DNA from: UBA10649 sp963755335
GTDB taxonomy: Bacteria; Actinomycetota; Actinomycetes; S36-B12
DNA: 64,000 bases
NCBI GenBank assembly: GCA_963755335.1
Contig: CAVWJW010000002.1
Location: forward strand, 372,001-436,000
Direction: 5' to 3'
Positions 1 to 8,412 of the stretch are shown here, piece by piece. The translations under genes and the position numbers were made by a program. The notes under the pieces are model-generated. The model made no database searches, was not told where the DNA came from, and saw nothing but the letters and a program-made list of their open reading frames with translations. Positions within the stretch are counted from its first letter, which is position 1; every line of letters starts with the position of its first letter.

Positions 1-78
1 ACCCGGTTCCTCGTGTGCGAGCGGTGCGGCAAGGAGTCCTTCCCGTCAGACTCGCCCGGACCGACCATCCTCACCTGA
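1..78 (+). CDS. 3' end of an unidentified CDS with a CxxC pair
   Basis: An open frame enters from the left edge and stops at TGA 76-78. The 25 visible residues read TRFLVCERCGKESFPSDSPG and then PTILT. They contain one CxxC pair (CERC), which could be half of a zinc ribbon or knuckle at the C-terminus. Nothing else of the protein is in the window, so no function can be assigned. Confidence 0.5.
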   Translation, partial: TRFLVCERCGKESFPSDSPGPTILT

Positions 79-99
79 GGCGCCGGTTCAGTTCAACGG

Positions 100-1881
100 T
101 CAGTGGTGGCGCGCGTCGCGGATGTTCACGACGAGGACGATCACGGCCAGCGCCGCGAACACGCACATCGAGACGAACTGCCAGTTCTGCAGGAACGCGA
201 CGATCAGGTTGGCGACCAGGAACACCAGCAGCACACGGCCGATGAACGCCAGGAAGTAGCCGCGGGCGAAGGCCTCGACGGCCAGGATCGCGACCAGCAT
301 CCAGATGGCGGCAATGGGCCGCGAGTAGTCACTGGGCAGGAACAGCGAGGCGACGAGCAGCAGGATGATCGGGGTGCTCACGACCGACCAGGCGCTCAGG
401 AACCTCGAGCGGCCTCGCTGACTGGCACTGATCGGCGTACGGCGATGACGCAGGTGCGCGTGCGGATCCACCGCCTTGATGCCCTGCTGCTGCGCCCGCA
501 CCATGCGGTCGCGCTCATCGCGAAGGCCGACGGCGGTCATCCGCGCCAGCGTCACGGCATGCTCGTCGTCGAGGAGGGCCCGCACCTCGGGTGCGTCGGG
601 CGCCAGCCCCGCGGCCTTCTCCCCCAGCAGGAGCCGCCCCTCGACGGCCTCGGCATCCAGCCGGACGAGTTCGGCGTCGATGGCGTCGATGCGTGCGGCG
701 ACCAGCGCCATCTCCGCCGCGGGGTTGGCCGCCACCTTGGCCAGTCCGGCCCACCCGACGGGGTCGCCCCACGAGTCGCGCACCGTGGCATCGCGGTCGT
801 ACCGGGGTCCGGCCGGGCCGCGTTCGCCGCCCAGCTTGTCCTTGGTGTCGTGTCCCCACAGACCACGGAAGTCACGAACCCAGGGGGTCGTGTCGTCGAT
901 GACGACCGGCGTCCACGCCAGTTGCTGGCCGGGGCCGATGCTCGGGCCGTCACCGCGCGCGTAGTCGATGTACGGGATGCCCAGCCCCGACCCCTGCGCC
1001 GCTCGCGTCCACGGCGTCAGGACCTTGGCGATGCGCCGGATCGCCGGGATGACGCCGCCGAGCCGCGGGGGCACGACCGTGATGAGGTAGTCGCCAGCGA
1101 GGTAGGCACCCGAGTGCGAGCCCGCCCCGGCGAAGACCACGGGGTGACGATCGTCCACAAGGGTCAGGTCGGGGTCGTCCCACCGCCGACGAAGGTCATC
1201 GCCGACCTCGTCGTGGGCCGAGAACACGACCCATCGCGGGTACGGCAGCCCGTCGGAATCGACGGGTCCGGCGCCATCGAGGTAGATCGTCACCTGCTCC
1301 CAGTCGGACTCATGCTCGTTCACGCCGGAGAAGCCGGAGCGCCAGTTGTTGAAACTGTAGAAGAACCAGTACTGGCATACGATCCAGTCGCCGTCGCGCA
1401 GGACGCGGGCGTGGTATCTCGGCCTGGCCGGCTCGAGGTAGCTGTTCTGCAGGTCGAGTGACGCGACGGCGCTGCCGCCGGGGACGGCTCCGCGAACCAG
1501 GAGCGACATGCGGCTCAGGGTGTCGATGGCCCGCCCGGTGAGGCCCACCTCGGCGAGGCGACTGCCCGCACGGAACTTCGGCCGCTCGGTCTTGAACCAC
1601 GCTCGAATGCGGTCACGACGCCGGTGCGGAACGGACACGCCGCTGAGGGAGTAGCCCGGCCCGTCGAGCTGGAGCCCGCGGCGGGCGAGTTCGTCGAGGT
1701 CGAGGGAACCTGGCTCGGCGACCCGTTCGATTCGGCCATCGGGAAGCTGGAGCCAAAGGCTGGAGTGTCGGACGTACTCGTCCACTCCGACGGGCAGGAA
1801 GAACTCACCCTGGGTGAGGCGAACGACGGGCTCGAATGCGCGGAGCAGCCGTAGATCGTCCGCCTCCCCAGGTACGGTCAC
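100..1881 (-). CDS. Large membrane-anchored protein with a Vps62-like central region
   Basis: This 593-residue protein starts at GTG 1881. The soluble N-terminal two thirds contain aromatic-rich stretches (QYWFFYSFNNW, NEHESDWEQVTIYL, VVFAGAGSHSGAYL) that resemble the plant/fungal Vps62-like (DUF946) family, though that match is from memory and tentative. Residues about 395-460 are Arg/Glu/Ala-rich and probably helical. The C-terminus has three to four hydrophobic segments (IILLLVASLFL, AIWMLVAILAV, VLLVFLVANLIVAFL, VFAALAVIVLVV), so the protein is probably membrane anchored. No enzyme motif is visible. It lies downstream of ppk2 on the same strand, with a 53-bp gap that holds a weak hairpin, so it may be transcribed separately. 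Confidence 0.7.
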   Translation of the reverse strand: MTVPGEADDLRLLRAFEPVVRLTQGEFFLPVGVDEYVRHSSLWLQLPDGRIERVAEPGSLDLDELARRGLQLDGPGYSLSGVSVPHRRRDRIRAWFKTERPKFRAGSRLAEVGLTGRAIDTLSRMSLLVRGAVPGGSAVASLDLQNSYLEPARPRYHARVLRDGDWIVCQYWFFYSFNNWRSGFSGVNEHESDWEQVTIYLDGAGPVDSDGLPYPRWVVFSAHDEVGDDLRRRWDDPDLTLVDDRHPVVFAGAGSHSGAYLAGDYLITVVPPRLGGVIPAIRRIAKVLTPWTRAAQGSGLGIPYIDYARGDGPSIGPGQQLAWTPVVIDDTTPWVRDFRGLWGHDTKDKLGGERGPAGPRYDRDATVRDSWGDPVGWAGLAKVAANPAAEMALVAARIDAIDAELVRLDAEAVEGRLLLGEKAAGLAPDAPEVRALLDDEHAVTLARMTAVGLRDERDRMVRAQQQGIKAVDPHAHLRHRRTPISASQRGRSRFLSAWSVVSTPIILLLVASLFLPSDYSRPIAAIWMLVAILAVEAFARGYFLAFIGRVLLVFLVANLIVAFLQNWQFVSMCVFAALAVIVLVVNIRDARHH

Positions 1882-1904
1882 GGGCTACACCCTGCCATGA
1901 CCGT

Positions 1905-1918
1905 GCCACCCCGGTGGC
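1905..1918 (-). terminator. Weak hairpin downstream of ppk2
   Basis: GCCACC and GGTGGC face each other across a two-base centre just past the ppk2 stop codon. The flanking TGACCG (1898-1903) and CGGTCA (1932-1937) can extend the pairing. There is no T-tract, so termination is only a possibility. Confidence 0.3.
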
Positions 1919-1934
1919 CACCTGGCCCAGTCGG

Positions 1935-2747
1935 TCAGTAGGGCGTCGGGATGTGCAAGGACGTGAAGTCAGGCTCGGTGTACTTCGCCGGCTTGCGCTG
2001 GCGCGGAGGCAGCTTGACGTCGCGCGCCACCGCGGGCTCGTAGGGGATCTGGTTCAACAGGTGCGTGATGATGTTGAGGCGCCCACGCTTCTTGTCCTCG
2101 GTGTCAGCCACGTACCAGGGCGCCCAGCCCGTGCTGGTCTTCTCGAGCATCGCGTCTCTGGCCTTCGAGTAGTCGTACCAGTGCTGGTACGACTTCAGGT
2201 CCATGTCGGTGAGCTTCCAGGTCTTGCGCGGATCGTTGATCCGACCCTCAAGGCGACGGGTCTGCTCCTCTGGGGTCACGTCGAGCCAGTACTTCACGAG
2301 GATGATCCCTGCGTCGACCATCGCCCGCTCGACGAGCGGCGTCTGCTCGAGGAACCGTTCGGTCTGCTCGGGAGTGCAGAAGCCCATGACCCGCTCGACG
2401 CCCGCCCGGTTGTACCAGCTGCGATCGAAGATGACGATCTCGCCGGCTCCCGGGAAATGCGCCATGTAGCGCTGGACGTACATCTGCGACTTCTCGCGCT
2501 CCGACGGGGCCGGCAGTGCCACGACCCGGAACACCCGCGGGCTGACCCGCTCGGTGATCGCCTTGATGACGCCGCCCTTGCCCGCTGTGTCGCGGCCCTC
2601 GAACACGACGATCACCTTCGCACCGGTCGACTTCACCCAGTCCTGGAGGGCGACCAGCTCGGCGTGCAGCGGCTTGAGGGCCTTCTGGTACTCCTTCTCC
2701 TTCATTCGCGGCAATGGCCCCTCGGTCTTGGAGTCATTCTTGCTCAT
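1935..2747 (-). CDS. ppk2: Polyphosphate kinase 2 (PPK2 family)
   Basis: A 270-residue cytoplasmic kinase that transfers phosphate between polyphosphate and nucleoside diphosphates. Visible motifs are the Walker A loop GRDTAGKGG (about residues 51-59), the Walker B/DRSWYNR element (FDRSWYNRAGVERVMGF, about 108-124) and the lid region with RINDPRKTWKLTDMDL. Length and motif set fit the short single-domain PPK2 group, probably class I; whether it prefers ADP or GDP cannot be read from the sequence. The start is ATG 2747 behind a GAGGAG-type ribosome site. It follows the P-type ATPase gene by 27 bp on the same strand and is probably co-transcribed with it. Confidence 0.93.
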   Translation of the reverse strand: MSKNDSKTEGPLPRMKEKEYQKALKPLHAELVALQDWVKSTGAKVIVVFEGRDTAGKGGVIKAITERVSPRVFRVVALPAPSEREKSQMYVQRYMAHFPGAGEIVIFDRSWYNRAGVERVMGFCTPEQTERFLEQTPLVERAMVDAGIILVKYWLDVTPEEQTRRLEGRINDPRKTWKLTDMDLKSYQHWYDYSKARDAMLEKTSTGWAPWYVADTEDKKRGRLNIITHLLNQIPYEPAVARDVKLPPRQRKPAKYTEPDFTSLHIPTPY

Positions 2748-2774
2748 GCGTTCTCACTCTCCTCGAGGGCGTGG

Positions 2775-5570
2775 CTAGGCGGAGGCGCTCGACGTGTGCG
2801 CGCGAGCGGGCTCCACGGCCGAGCGGACGTCGGCGGCCGAGTGGTCGTCCGCGGCGACGAGGCGTGGTGCGCGCCGACGCCGGATCCACTTGTCGACCTC
2901 GACGACGATCGGGCCGATGAGGGCAAGGCTGATCACCACGAGCCATTGGCTGCCGGTCAACGACTGCGTCATCAGGCCACGCTGCATGAACGGCAGCTCG
3001 GTCGCGAGCACGATCAGGACCGTCGGTGCCGCCAGGATTCCGAGCGCCTTCAGCACCGGGGCGGACAGGCCGCTGACCGGGTCGCGCCGCAGTACGAGTC
3101 CGCCGAAGACCGCACCGAGGGCGATGACGGCGAAGCACATCGTCATCGACGCGCTGGCGACGTCCGTGCTCGGCGCATCCGGGCCCCACAGCAGGCAGGC
3201 GAAGGCGGGCAGGAACCGGACCGCGCCGTAGAAGATCCATCGGGAGACGGCAGCGCCGTTCGTCAACGGGACCTTCGGGTCGCGCGGGGGCCTGCTCATG
3301 ATGTCGGGCGCTCCCGGATCGACGGCAACCACCAGGACCGGGAAGATCACGATCAGGAGGCCGACGAAGAGGACCATCGACGGCGTCAGCGCGACGCCGT
3401 CGTTGGTGTTGAAGATCGTTGCCGCGACGAACAGCAGCACCAACGACAGCAGCTGCGTCATCTGCACCCGCACGAACGACACGATCTTGTCGTAGGTGAT
3501 GCGGCCCAGCTCGACGGCATGCACAAGCGTTCCGAAGTTGTCGTCCGTCAGGATCATCCGGGCTGCCTGCTTGGTGACCTCGCTGCCCGACCCCATCGCC
3601 ACGCCGATGTCCGCCTGCTTCAGCGCGGCCGCGTCGTTGACGGCATCCCCGGTCATGGCAACGATCAGGCCTGTCTCCTGCATCACGCGCGCCAGCCGGA
3701 GCTTGTCGTCGGGGGTGACCCGGCCGAACACATGGAGATCGGGCAGGCGGCTCTTGAGCTCGTCGTCGGTGAGCTGCTGCAGCTCTGGGCCGCTGATGGC
3801 CCCCGGCCCGAGGCCCAGGCTCTCGCCGATGGCCGCCGCCGTCACGGCATGGTCGCCCGTGATCATGCGGACGTCGATGCCGGCATGGAGGGCGACCGCG
3901 ACGGCGTCCTTGGCCTCGGCACGGAGCGGATCGATGATGCCCACCATGCCGGCGAAGGACAGGCCTTGGACGAACGACATCGGATCAGCCTGAAGCGCCG
4001 GCACGTCGCCCTCGTCCACCAGCCGGGCGGCGAAGGCCAGGACGCGCAGTCCCTTCTCGCCCATCCGCTCGTTGGCCGCGTCGATGTCGGACCGTGCCTC
4101 GGCTATCGGCAGCTGGCTGCCGCTCAAGGGGCCGCCGGACTCGGTGCATCGGGCCACGACGACGTCCGGGCCGCCCTTGACGAGGCCGACGATGCGCTCC
4201 TGCCCGTCGAGCTGCACGCGATGGAAGGTGGCCATGAACTTGTACTCGGAGTCGAAGGGCACCTCCGCCAGGCGCGGGTAGGCACGGCGGGTCTCCTCCG
4301 CGTCCACGCCGAGCTTGGCAGCGAGCACGACGAGCGCCGCCTCGGTCGGGTCGCCCACGACATCGCCGCTGTCGCTGACGGTGGCGTCGCTGTCGAGAGC
4401 CAGCCCGTAGGCAAGCCGCGTGAAGTCCGGTACGGGCACGCCGGCAACGGAGAGGATCCGCCCCGACTTGCGATAGCCCTCGCCCTCGACGGTGAACCAG
4501 TTCTGGTTGGCGAAGATCGTCGACACCATCATCTGGTTCATCGTCAGCGTGCCGGTCTTGTCGGTGTTGATCGCACTCGTCGCACCGAGCGTCTCGACGT
4601 CGGAGAGGTTCTTGACGACGGCCTTGGCATCGGCGAGCCGTCGCGCGCCTTGCGACAGCAGGGCGGAGACGAATGCCGGCATGCCCGTCGGGATCGCTGA
4701 GATCGCCATGGCCACGCCGAGCAGCAGCACCTCGCTCAGCGGAAGGCCTCGGATCAGGCCCACCACGACGATGACCGCGACCGCAGTCCAGGCGACCACG
4801 CCGATGACCTTCGTCAGGGTGTCGAGCTCCTGCTGGAGCGGCGACCGGGTGCGAGTCACCGAGGAGAGCATGCTGGCGATCTGGCCCATCTGGGTGTTCA
4901 TGCCCGTCGCCGTCACGACCATGGTTCCGGTGCCGCGCGTGACCGACGTGTTCTGGAAGAGCATGTTCGATCGATCACCCAGCGCCACGTCGGCGCCGTC
5001 GAGGGTGCCGGTGCTCTTGCCGATCGGCGCGCTCTCGCCGGTCAGCGCGGCCTCCTGGGTCTCCAGGGTCGCCGACTGGATCAGTCGACCGTCGGCCGGC
5101 ACGATGTCGCCCGCCTCGAGCTGGACGATGTCGCCGGGGACCACGTCCTCCGCGGGGACGAGCAGCAGCTGTCCGTCGCGGACGACGCGCGACTGCGGAA
5201 CCTGCAGCTTCGACAGCGCATCGACGCTGGCGCGGGCCGCCATCTCCTGGCGGGTGCCGAGGGAGAGGTTGAGGACCACGAGCAGCGCCACCACGATCGC
5301 CGTCGAGAACTCGCCGATGAGGAGGCTGACGATCGACACCGCGACGAGCATGAGGTTCATCGGGTCGCGCAGCTGCCCCAGCGCGACCGCAGCGATGGAC
5401 GGTGGCTTCTCCCCGGTGATGTGGTTGGGCCCGAAGGACGCCAGTCGGGAGGCGACCTCGGCGGAGGTCAGGCCGTCGACGGCCGACGTCTTCTGGTTCG
5501 CGATCACGGCCTCGGCAGACAGCGCGAACGGTGGGAGCTCCTGCGGACTCTGCGGCGCGGTATCGGTCAT
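2775..5570 (-). CDS. P2-like P-type ATPase with atypical transport-site residues
   Basis: A 931-residue cation-pump-like membrane ATPase. In order: an N-terminal cation-ATPase domain, M1-M2, the actuator motif LTGESAPIGKS, M3-M4, the phosphorylation motif DKTGTLTMNQM (about residue 336), a nucleotide-binding domain, MITGDH, the hinge motif and C-terminal membrane segments. Catalytic aspartates are retained. Several family signatures are altered: M4 reads IPTGMPA where calcium and proton pumps have PEGLPA, the hinge reads GDAVNDAAALKQAD instead of GDGVNDAPALK, and the M6 region (VGLLIVIFPVLVVAVDP) lacks the usual NxxTD. The substrate ion therefore cannot be inferred from family membership. A GGAGG ribosome site precedes ATG 5570. 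It heads a probable operon with ppk2 and is divergent from the CDF exporter. Confidence 0.9.
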   Translation of the reverse strand: MTDTAPQSPQELPPFALSAEAVIANQKTSAVDGLTSAEVASRLASFGPNHITGEKPPSIAAVALGQLRDPMNLMLVAVSIVSLLIGEFSTAIVVALLVVLNLSLGTRQEMAARASVDALSKLQVPQSRVVRDGQLLLVPAEDVVPGDIVQLEAGDIVPADGRLIQSATLETQEAALTGESAPIGKSTGTLDGADVALGDRSNMLFQNTSVTRGTGTMVVTATGMNTQMGQIASMLSSVTRTRSPLQQELDTLTKVIGVVAWTAVAVIVVVGLIRGLPLSEVLLLGVAMAISAIPTGMPAFVSALLSQGARRLADAKAVVKNLSDVETLGATSAINTDKTGTLTMNQMMVSTIFANQNWFTVEGEGYRKSGRILSVAGVPVPDFTRLAYGLALDSDATVSDSGDVVGDPTEAALVVLAAKLGVDAEETRRAYPRLAEVPFDSEYKFMATFHRVQLDGQERIVGLVKGGPDVVVARCTESGGPLSGSQLPIAEARSDIDAANERMGEKGLRVLAFAARLVDEGDVPALQADPMSFVQGLSFAGMVGIIDPLRAEAKDAVAVALHAGIDVRMITGDHAVTAAAIGESLGLGPGAISGPELQQLTDDELKSRLPDLHVFGRVTPDDKLRLARVMQETGLIVAMTGDAVNDAAALKQADIGVAMGSGSEVTKQAARMILTDDNFGTLVHAVELGRITYDKIVSFVRVQMTQLLSLVLLFVAATIFNTNDGVALTPSMVLFVGLLIVIFPVLVVAVDPGAPDIMSRPPRDPKVPLTNGAAVSRWIFYGAVRFLPAFACLLWGPDAPSTDVASASMTMCFAVIALGAVFGGLVLRRDPVSGLSAPVLKALGILAAPTVLIVLATELPFMQRGLMTQSLTGSQWLVVISLALIGPIVVEVDKWIRRRRAPRLVAADDHSAADVRSAVEPARAHTSSASA

Positions 5571-5643
5571 GACTCATTGCCTCCAGCCATCGAGCGTATC
5601 GTTCGAATGTGCGATGCATCGGGTCTGTGCGTGGGTCCTGCTG

Positions 5644-6564
5644 ATGGGCGCTGGCCACTCCCACGGGCCGACGCAGAGCACGGGCCGCCTGCACCGTCGT
5701 CGAATGCTCATCGTCCTCGGCCTGACCACCGTCGTCCTCGTCGCGGAGGTCGTGGGCAGCTGGATCACTGGCAGCCTGGCGCTGCTCGCCGACGCCGGTC
5801 ACATGTTCACTGACGTCGCGGGGATCCTGCTGGCCGTGCTGGCCGTGACCTTCGCCAGCCGGCCGGCCACCGATGCGCGGACCTATGGCTACTACCGGCT
5901 CGAGATCCTCGCGGCCGTGGTGAACGCCGTCCTGCTCTTCAGCGTCGCCGTGTTCATCCTGGTCGAAGCCTGGCAGCGGTGGGCCCAGCCACCAAGCGTC
6001 GACGGCGGCCTCATGCTCGTCTTCGCCAGCGTCGGGCTTGTGGTCAACCTCGTCGGACTGTTCCTGCTTCGCGCTGGATCGCACGAGAGCCTGAACGTGA
6101 AGGGCGCCTACCTCGAGGTGCTCGGCGACACGCTCGGCTCGGCGGCCGTCATCGTCGCCGCACTGCTCATCGCACTGACCGGCTGGGAGCGGGCTGACGT
6201 CATCGCGTCCATCCTCGTCGCGCTCATGATCCTGCCGCGCACCTGGACGCTTCTGCGTGAGGCGATCGACGTGCTGCTCGAGGCCACTCCGAGGGGCGTC
6301 GATCTCGCCGAGGTCCGACAGCACCTGCTCGGGACGGACGGCGTGATCGAGGCGCACGACCTGCACGTGTGGACGCTCACGTCGGGCATCCCCGTCCTGT
6401 CCGTCCACCTCGTGGTCGACGACGACGTGCTCGCCGACAACGCCGGCGGCAGGGTGCTCGACGACCTCGGCGAGTGCCTGGCCCATCACTTCGACGTCGA
6501 GCACTGCACCTTCCAGCTGGAACCGGTCGGCCACGCCGAGCACGAGCGCACCCCGCCGCACTGA
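5644..6564 (+). CDS. Cation diffusion facilitator (CzcD/ZitB-like metal exporter)
   Basis: A 306-residue, six-helix antiporter that normally exports Zn(II), Co(II) or Cd(II) in exchange for protons. The N-terminus is MGAGHSHG, a His-rich opening common in this family. The TM2 metal site is visible as LADAGHMFTDVAG (HxxxD). The equivalent TM5 site reads YLEVLGDTLGS, with Glu where many zinc exporters have His, so metal preference may differ. The C-terminal cytoplasmic domain (about residues 205-300) contains HDLHVWTLTSG. ATG 5644 was chosen because it gives the conserved N-terminus; an upstream in-frame ATG at 5614 is an alternative, and neither has a clear ribosome site. The gene is divergent from the P-type ATPase with a gap of about 70 bp. 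Confidence 0.9.
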   Translation: MGAGHSHGPTQSTGRLHRRRMLIVLGLTTVVLVAEVVGSWITGSLALLADAGHMFTDVAGILLAVLAVTFASRPATDARTYGYYRLEILAAVVNAVLLFSVAVFILVEAWQRWAQPPSVDGGLMLVFASVGLVVNLVGLFLLRAGSHESLNVKGAYLEVLGDTLGSAAVIVAALLIALTGWERADVIASILVALMILPRTWTLLREAIDVLLEATPRGVDLAEVRQHLLGTDGVIEAHDLHVWTLTSGIPVLSVHLVVDDDVLADNAGGRVLDDLGECLAHHFDVEHCTFQLEPVGHAEHERTPPH

Positions 6565-6581
6565 CACGGACGGTCAGCGCA

Positions 6582-7448
6582 TCAGCTGGTGATGTCCTTC
6601 TGCGAGAACCGGGCCCAGGCCAGGGCGAGGAACACGACGACATAGGCGGCCGTGAGCAGCAGTCCCTGGCGCATCTGGTCGAAGAACATCGGATCGCGGA
6701 ACAGGTCGGCGAAGGCCGGCCAGTAGTGCACCAGGAGCCACGGGTGCAGCCACTCGACCTGCGGGATGCCGTCGAGGATCCACATCGCCGTCGACACCAC
6801 CGTCACGGCGATCATCGCTCCGATCGGCTGCTCCGTGAGCGTGGAGATGAACAGCCCGATCGCCGCGAGTCCGGCCAGGCACAGGCCGAGGTACAGCACG
6901 GTCAGGCCGAGCCGGCCCAGCGCGTCGAGGAGCGTGGCCTCGTTGCCCGACAGCAGGGTGGCCGGCCCCAGGCCGAACAGGATGCCGCCGACCAGCAATC
7001 CCGTCGCCGCGACGACGATCACCCCGATGAACCCGCCGATGACGAGCGAGACGTACTTGATCGCGAGCAGGCGGGTCCGGTGCACGGGGACGGTGAGCAG
7101 GTACCGGAGGGTTCCGATGTTGGCCTCGCCGGCGATCGCGTCTCCCGAGAGCGTCGCCACGGCGAGCGGCAGGAACAGCGCCAGCTCGATCGTCAGCGCC
7201 GTCAGCGCCACGAAGATCCCGTTGGACGTGGCCGCCGACATGAAGTCCGGTCCGCGCCCGTGCCGTGGCTGGGAGAACTTCAGGGCGATCGCGATCAGCA
7301 CCGGAACGGAGGCGAGGACGAGGAGGCCGGCCTGGTTGCGCCGCCGGCCAGTGATCATGCGCAGCTCGGAGCGCAGCAGGCGCCACGAGGCGCCGACGGT
7401 CGACGACCTCCGCGCGACCGGCGCCGTCGCCACGTCAGCGGCTGACAT
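6582..7448 (-). CDS. ABC-2 type exporter permease
   Basis: A 288-residue integral membrane protein with about six hydrophobic helices. These include LLVLASVPVLIAIAL, IGGFIGVIVVAATGLLVGG, LTVLYLGLCLAGLAAIGLF and LLLTAAYVVVFLALAWA. The region GEANIGTLRYLLTVPVHRTRLLAIKY is typical of ABC-2 permeases that pair with a separate ATPase. Its start overlaps the end of the ATPase gene by 14 bp, implying translational coupling. The substrate is unknown. Confidence 0.9.
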   Translation of the reverse strand: MSAADVATAPVARRSSTVGASWRLLRSELRMITGRRRNQAGLLVLASVPVLIAIALKFSQPRHGRGPDFMSAATSNGIFVALTALTIELALFLPLAVATLSGDAIAGEANIGTLRYLLTVPVHRTRLLAIKYVSLVIGGFIGVIVVAATGLLVGGILFGLGPATLLSGNEATLLDALGRLGLTVLYLGLCLAGLAAIGLFISTLTEQPIGAMIAVTVVSTAMWILDGIPQVEWLHPWLLVHYWPAFADLFRDPMFFDQMRQGLLLTAAYVVVFLALAWARFSQKDITS

Positions 7449-8412
7449 CGAAGCCCTCCCCCGTCAGCGACACGAAGAGGTCCTCCAGGCTCGGCACCTG
7501 GACGGCGAAGCCGCGCACGCCGACGCCCGCGGAGACGAGCCGTTCGACGATCCGTTCGGGTTCGACGTCGGACGGAGTCGCACGGACCCCCGATGCGGTG
7601 AGCACCACATCGGTCAGTCCCAGTCCGACAAGGACCTCGGCTGCGGCCTGAGGCGTGCTGGTCGTCACCTCGATGAAGGAGCGCGCACCCGAACGGACCT
7701 CCTGAACGGTGCCCTGCGCGACGAGGCTCCCCTGGCGCATCACGCCCAGGTGCGAGCACACCTGCTCGACCTCCGACAGGAGATGGCTCGAGACCAGGAC
7801 GGTCGAGCCGTCGGCCGCCAGGGAGGCGATCAGCGACCTGACCTCCCGCGTGCCCTGCGGGTCAAGCCCGTTCGTCGGCTCGTCGAGGATGAGCAGGTCC
7901 CGCGGAGTGAGCAGCGCAGCGGCGATGGCGAGTCGTTGCCGCATGCCCAGCGAGTACGCGCGGTACTTCTTGCGCGCCGCTCCCAGCAGGCCGACGCGAT
8001 CCAGCGCGCCATCGACGCGGTCCCGCGAGGTCGAGGCGTCGGCGAAGCGGTCAGCGGCGTCCAGCCGAGCGAGGTTCGCCCGCCCGGACAGGTACGGATG
8101 GAACGCCGGACCCTCGACCAGCGAGCCCACACGAGGCAGCACGCTCGACGCCTGCGTGGGAACCGGCGAGCCGAGCACCGCGATCTCGCCGGCCGTGGCA
8201 TGCACGAGACCGAGCAGCATGCGGATGGTCGTGGTCTTGCCCGACCCGTTCGGCCCGAGGAAGCCGTAGACCGCGCCGAACGGAACGTTCAGATCGATGC
8301 CATCGACGGCCGTCTGGGCACCGAACCTCTTCGTCAGCGCCGAGGTGGCGATCGCAACGTCGGCGTCGAGCAGCGGTGCGGACAACGAGACGGCTGCTGC
8401 TGCCTGCGTCAC
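7435..8412 (-). CDS. ABC transporter ATP-binding protein
   Basis: A 325-residue cytoplasmic ATPase of the CcmA/DrrA type that energises the permease encoded just downstream. Walker A is GPNGSGKTTTIRM (about residues 54-66), the signature is YSLGMRQRLAIAAALL, Walker B is LLILDEPTNGLDPQG, and the H-loop is VSSHLLSEVEQ. The C-terminal 80 residues form the extra domain usual in this subfamily. The start overlaps the stop of the LolA-like gene (ATGA, 8409-8412), so lolA-like, ATPase and permease appear to be one translationally coupled unit, possibly a lipoprotein or peptide export module. Confidence 0.95.
   Translation of the reverse strand: MTQAAAAVSLSAPLLDADVAIATSALTKRFGAQTAVDGIDLNVPFGAVYGFLGPNGSGKTTTIRMLLGLVHATAGEIAVLGSPVPTQASSVLPRVGSLVEGPAFHPYLSGRANLARLDAADRFADASTSRDRVDGALDRVGLLGAARKKYRAYSLGMRQRLAIAAALLTPRDLLILDEPTNGLDPQGTREVRSLIASLAADGSTVLVSSHLLSEVEQVCSHLGVMRQGSLVAQGTVQEVRSGARSFIEVTTSTPQAAAEVLVGLGLTDVVLTASGVRATPSDVEPERIVERLVSAGVGVRGFAVQVPSLEDLFVSLTGEGFDVSR

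Noticed and set aside
1836..4700. Very long plus-strand open frame opposite the PPK2 and P-type ATPase genes
   Set aside because: It is antisense to two clear enzymes, has Arg/His/Asp/Gly-rich low-information composition typical of high-GC shadow frames, and shows no recognisable domain.
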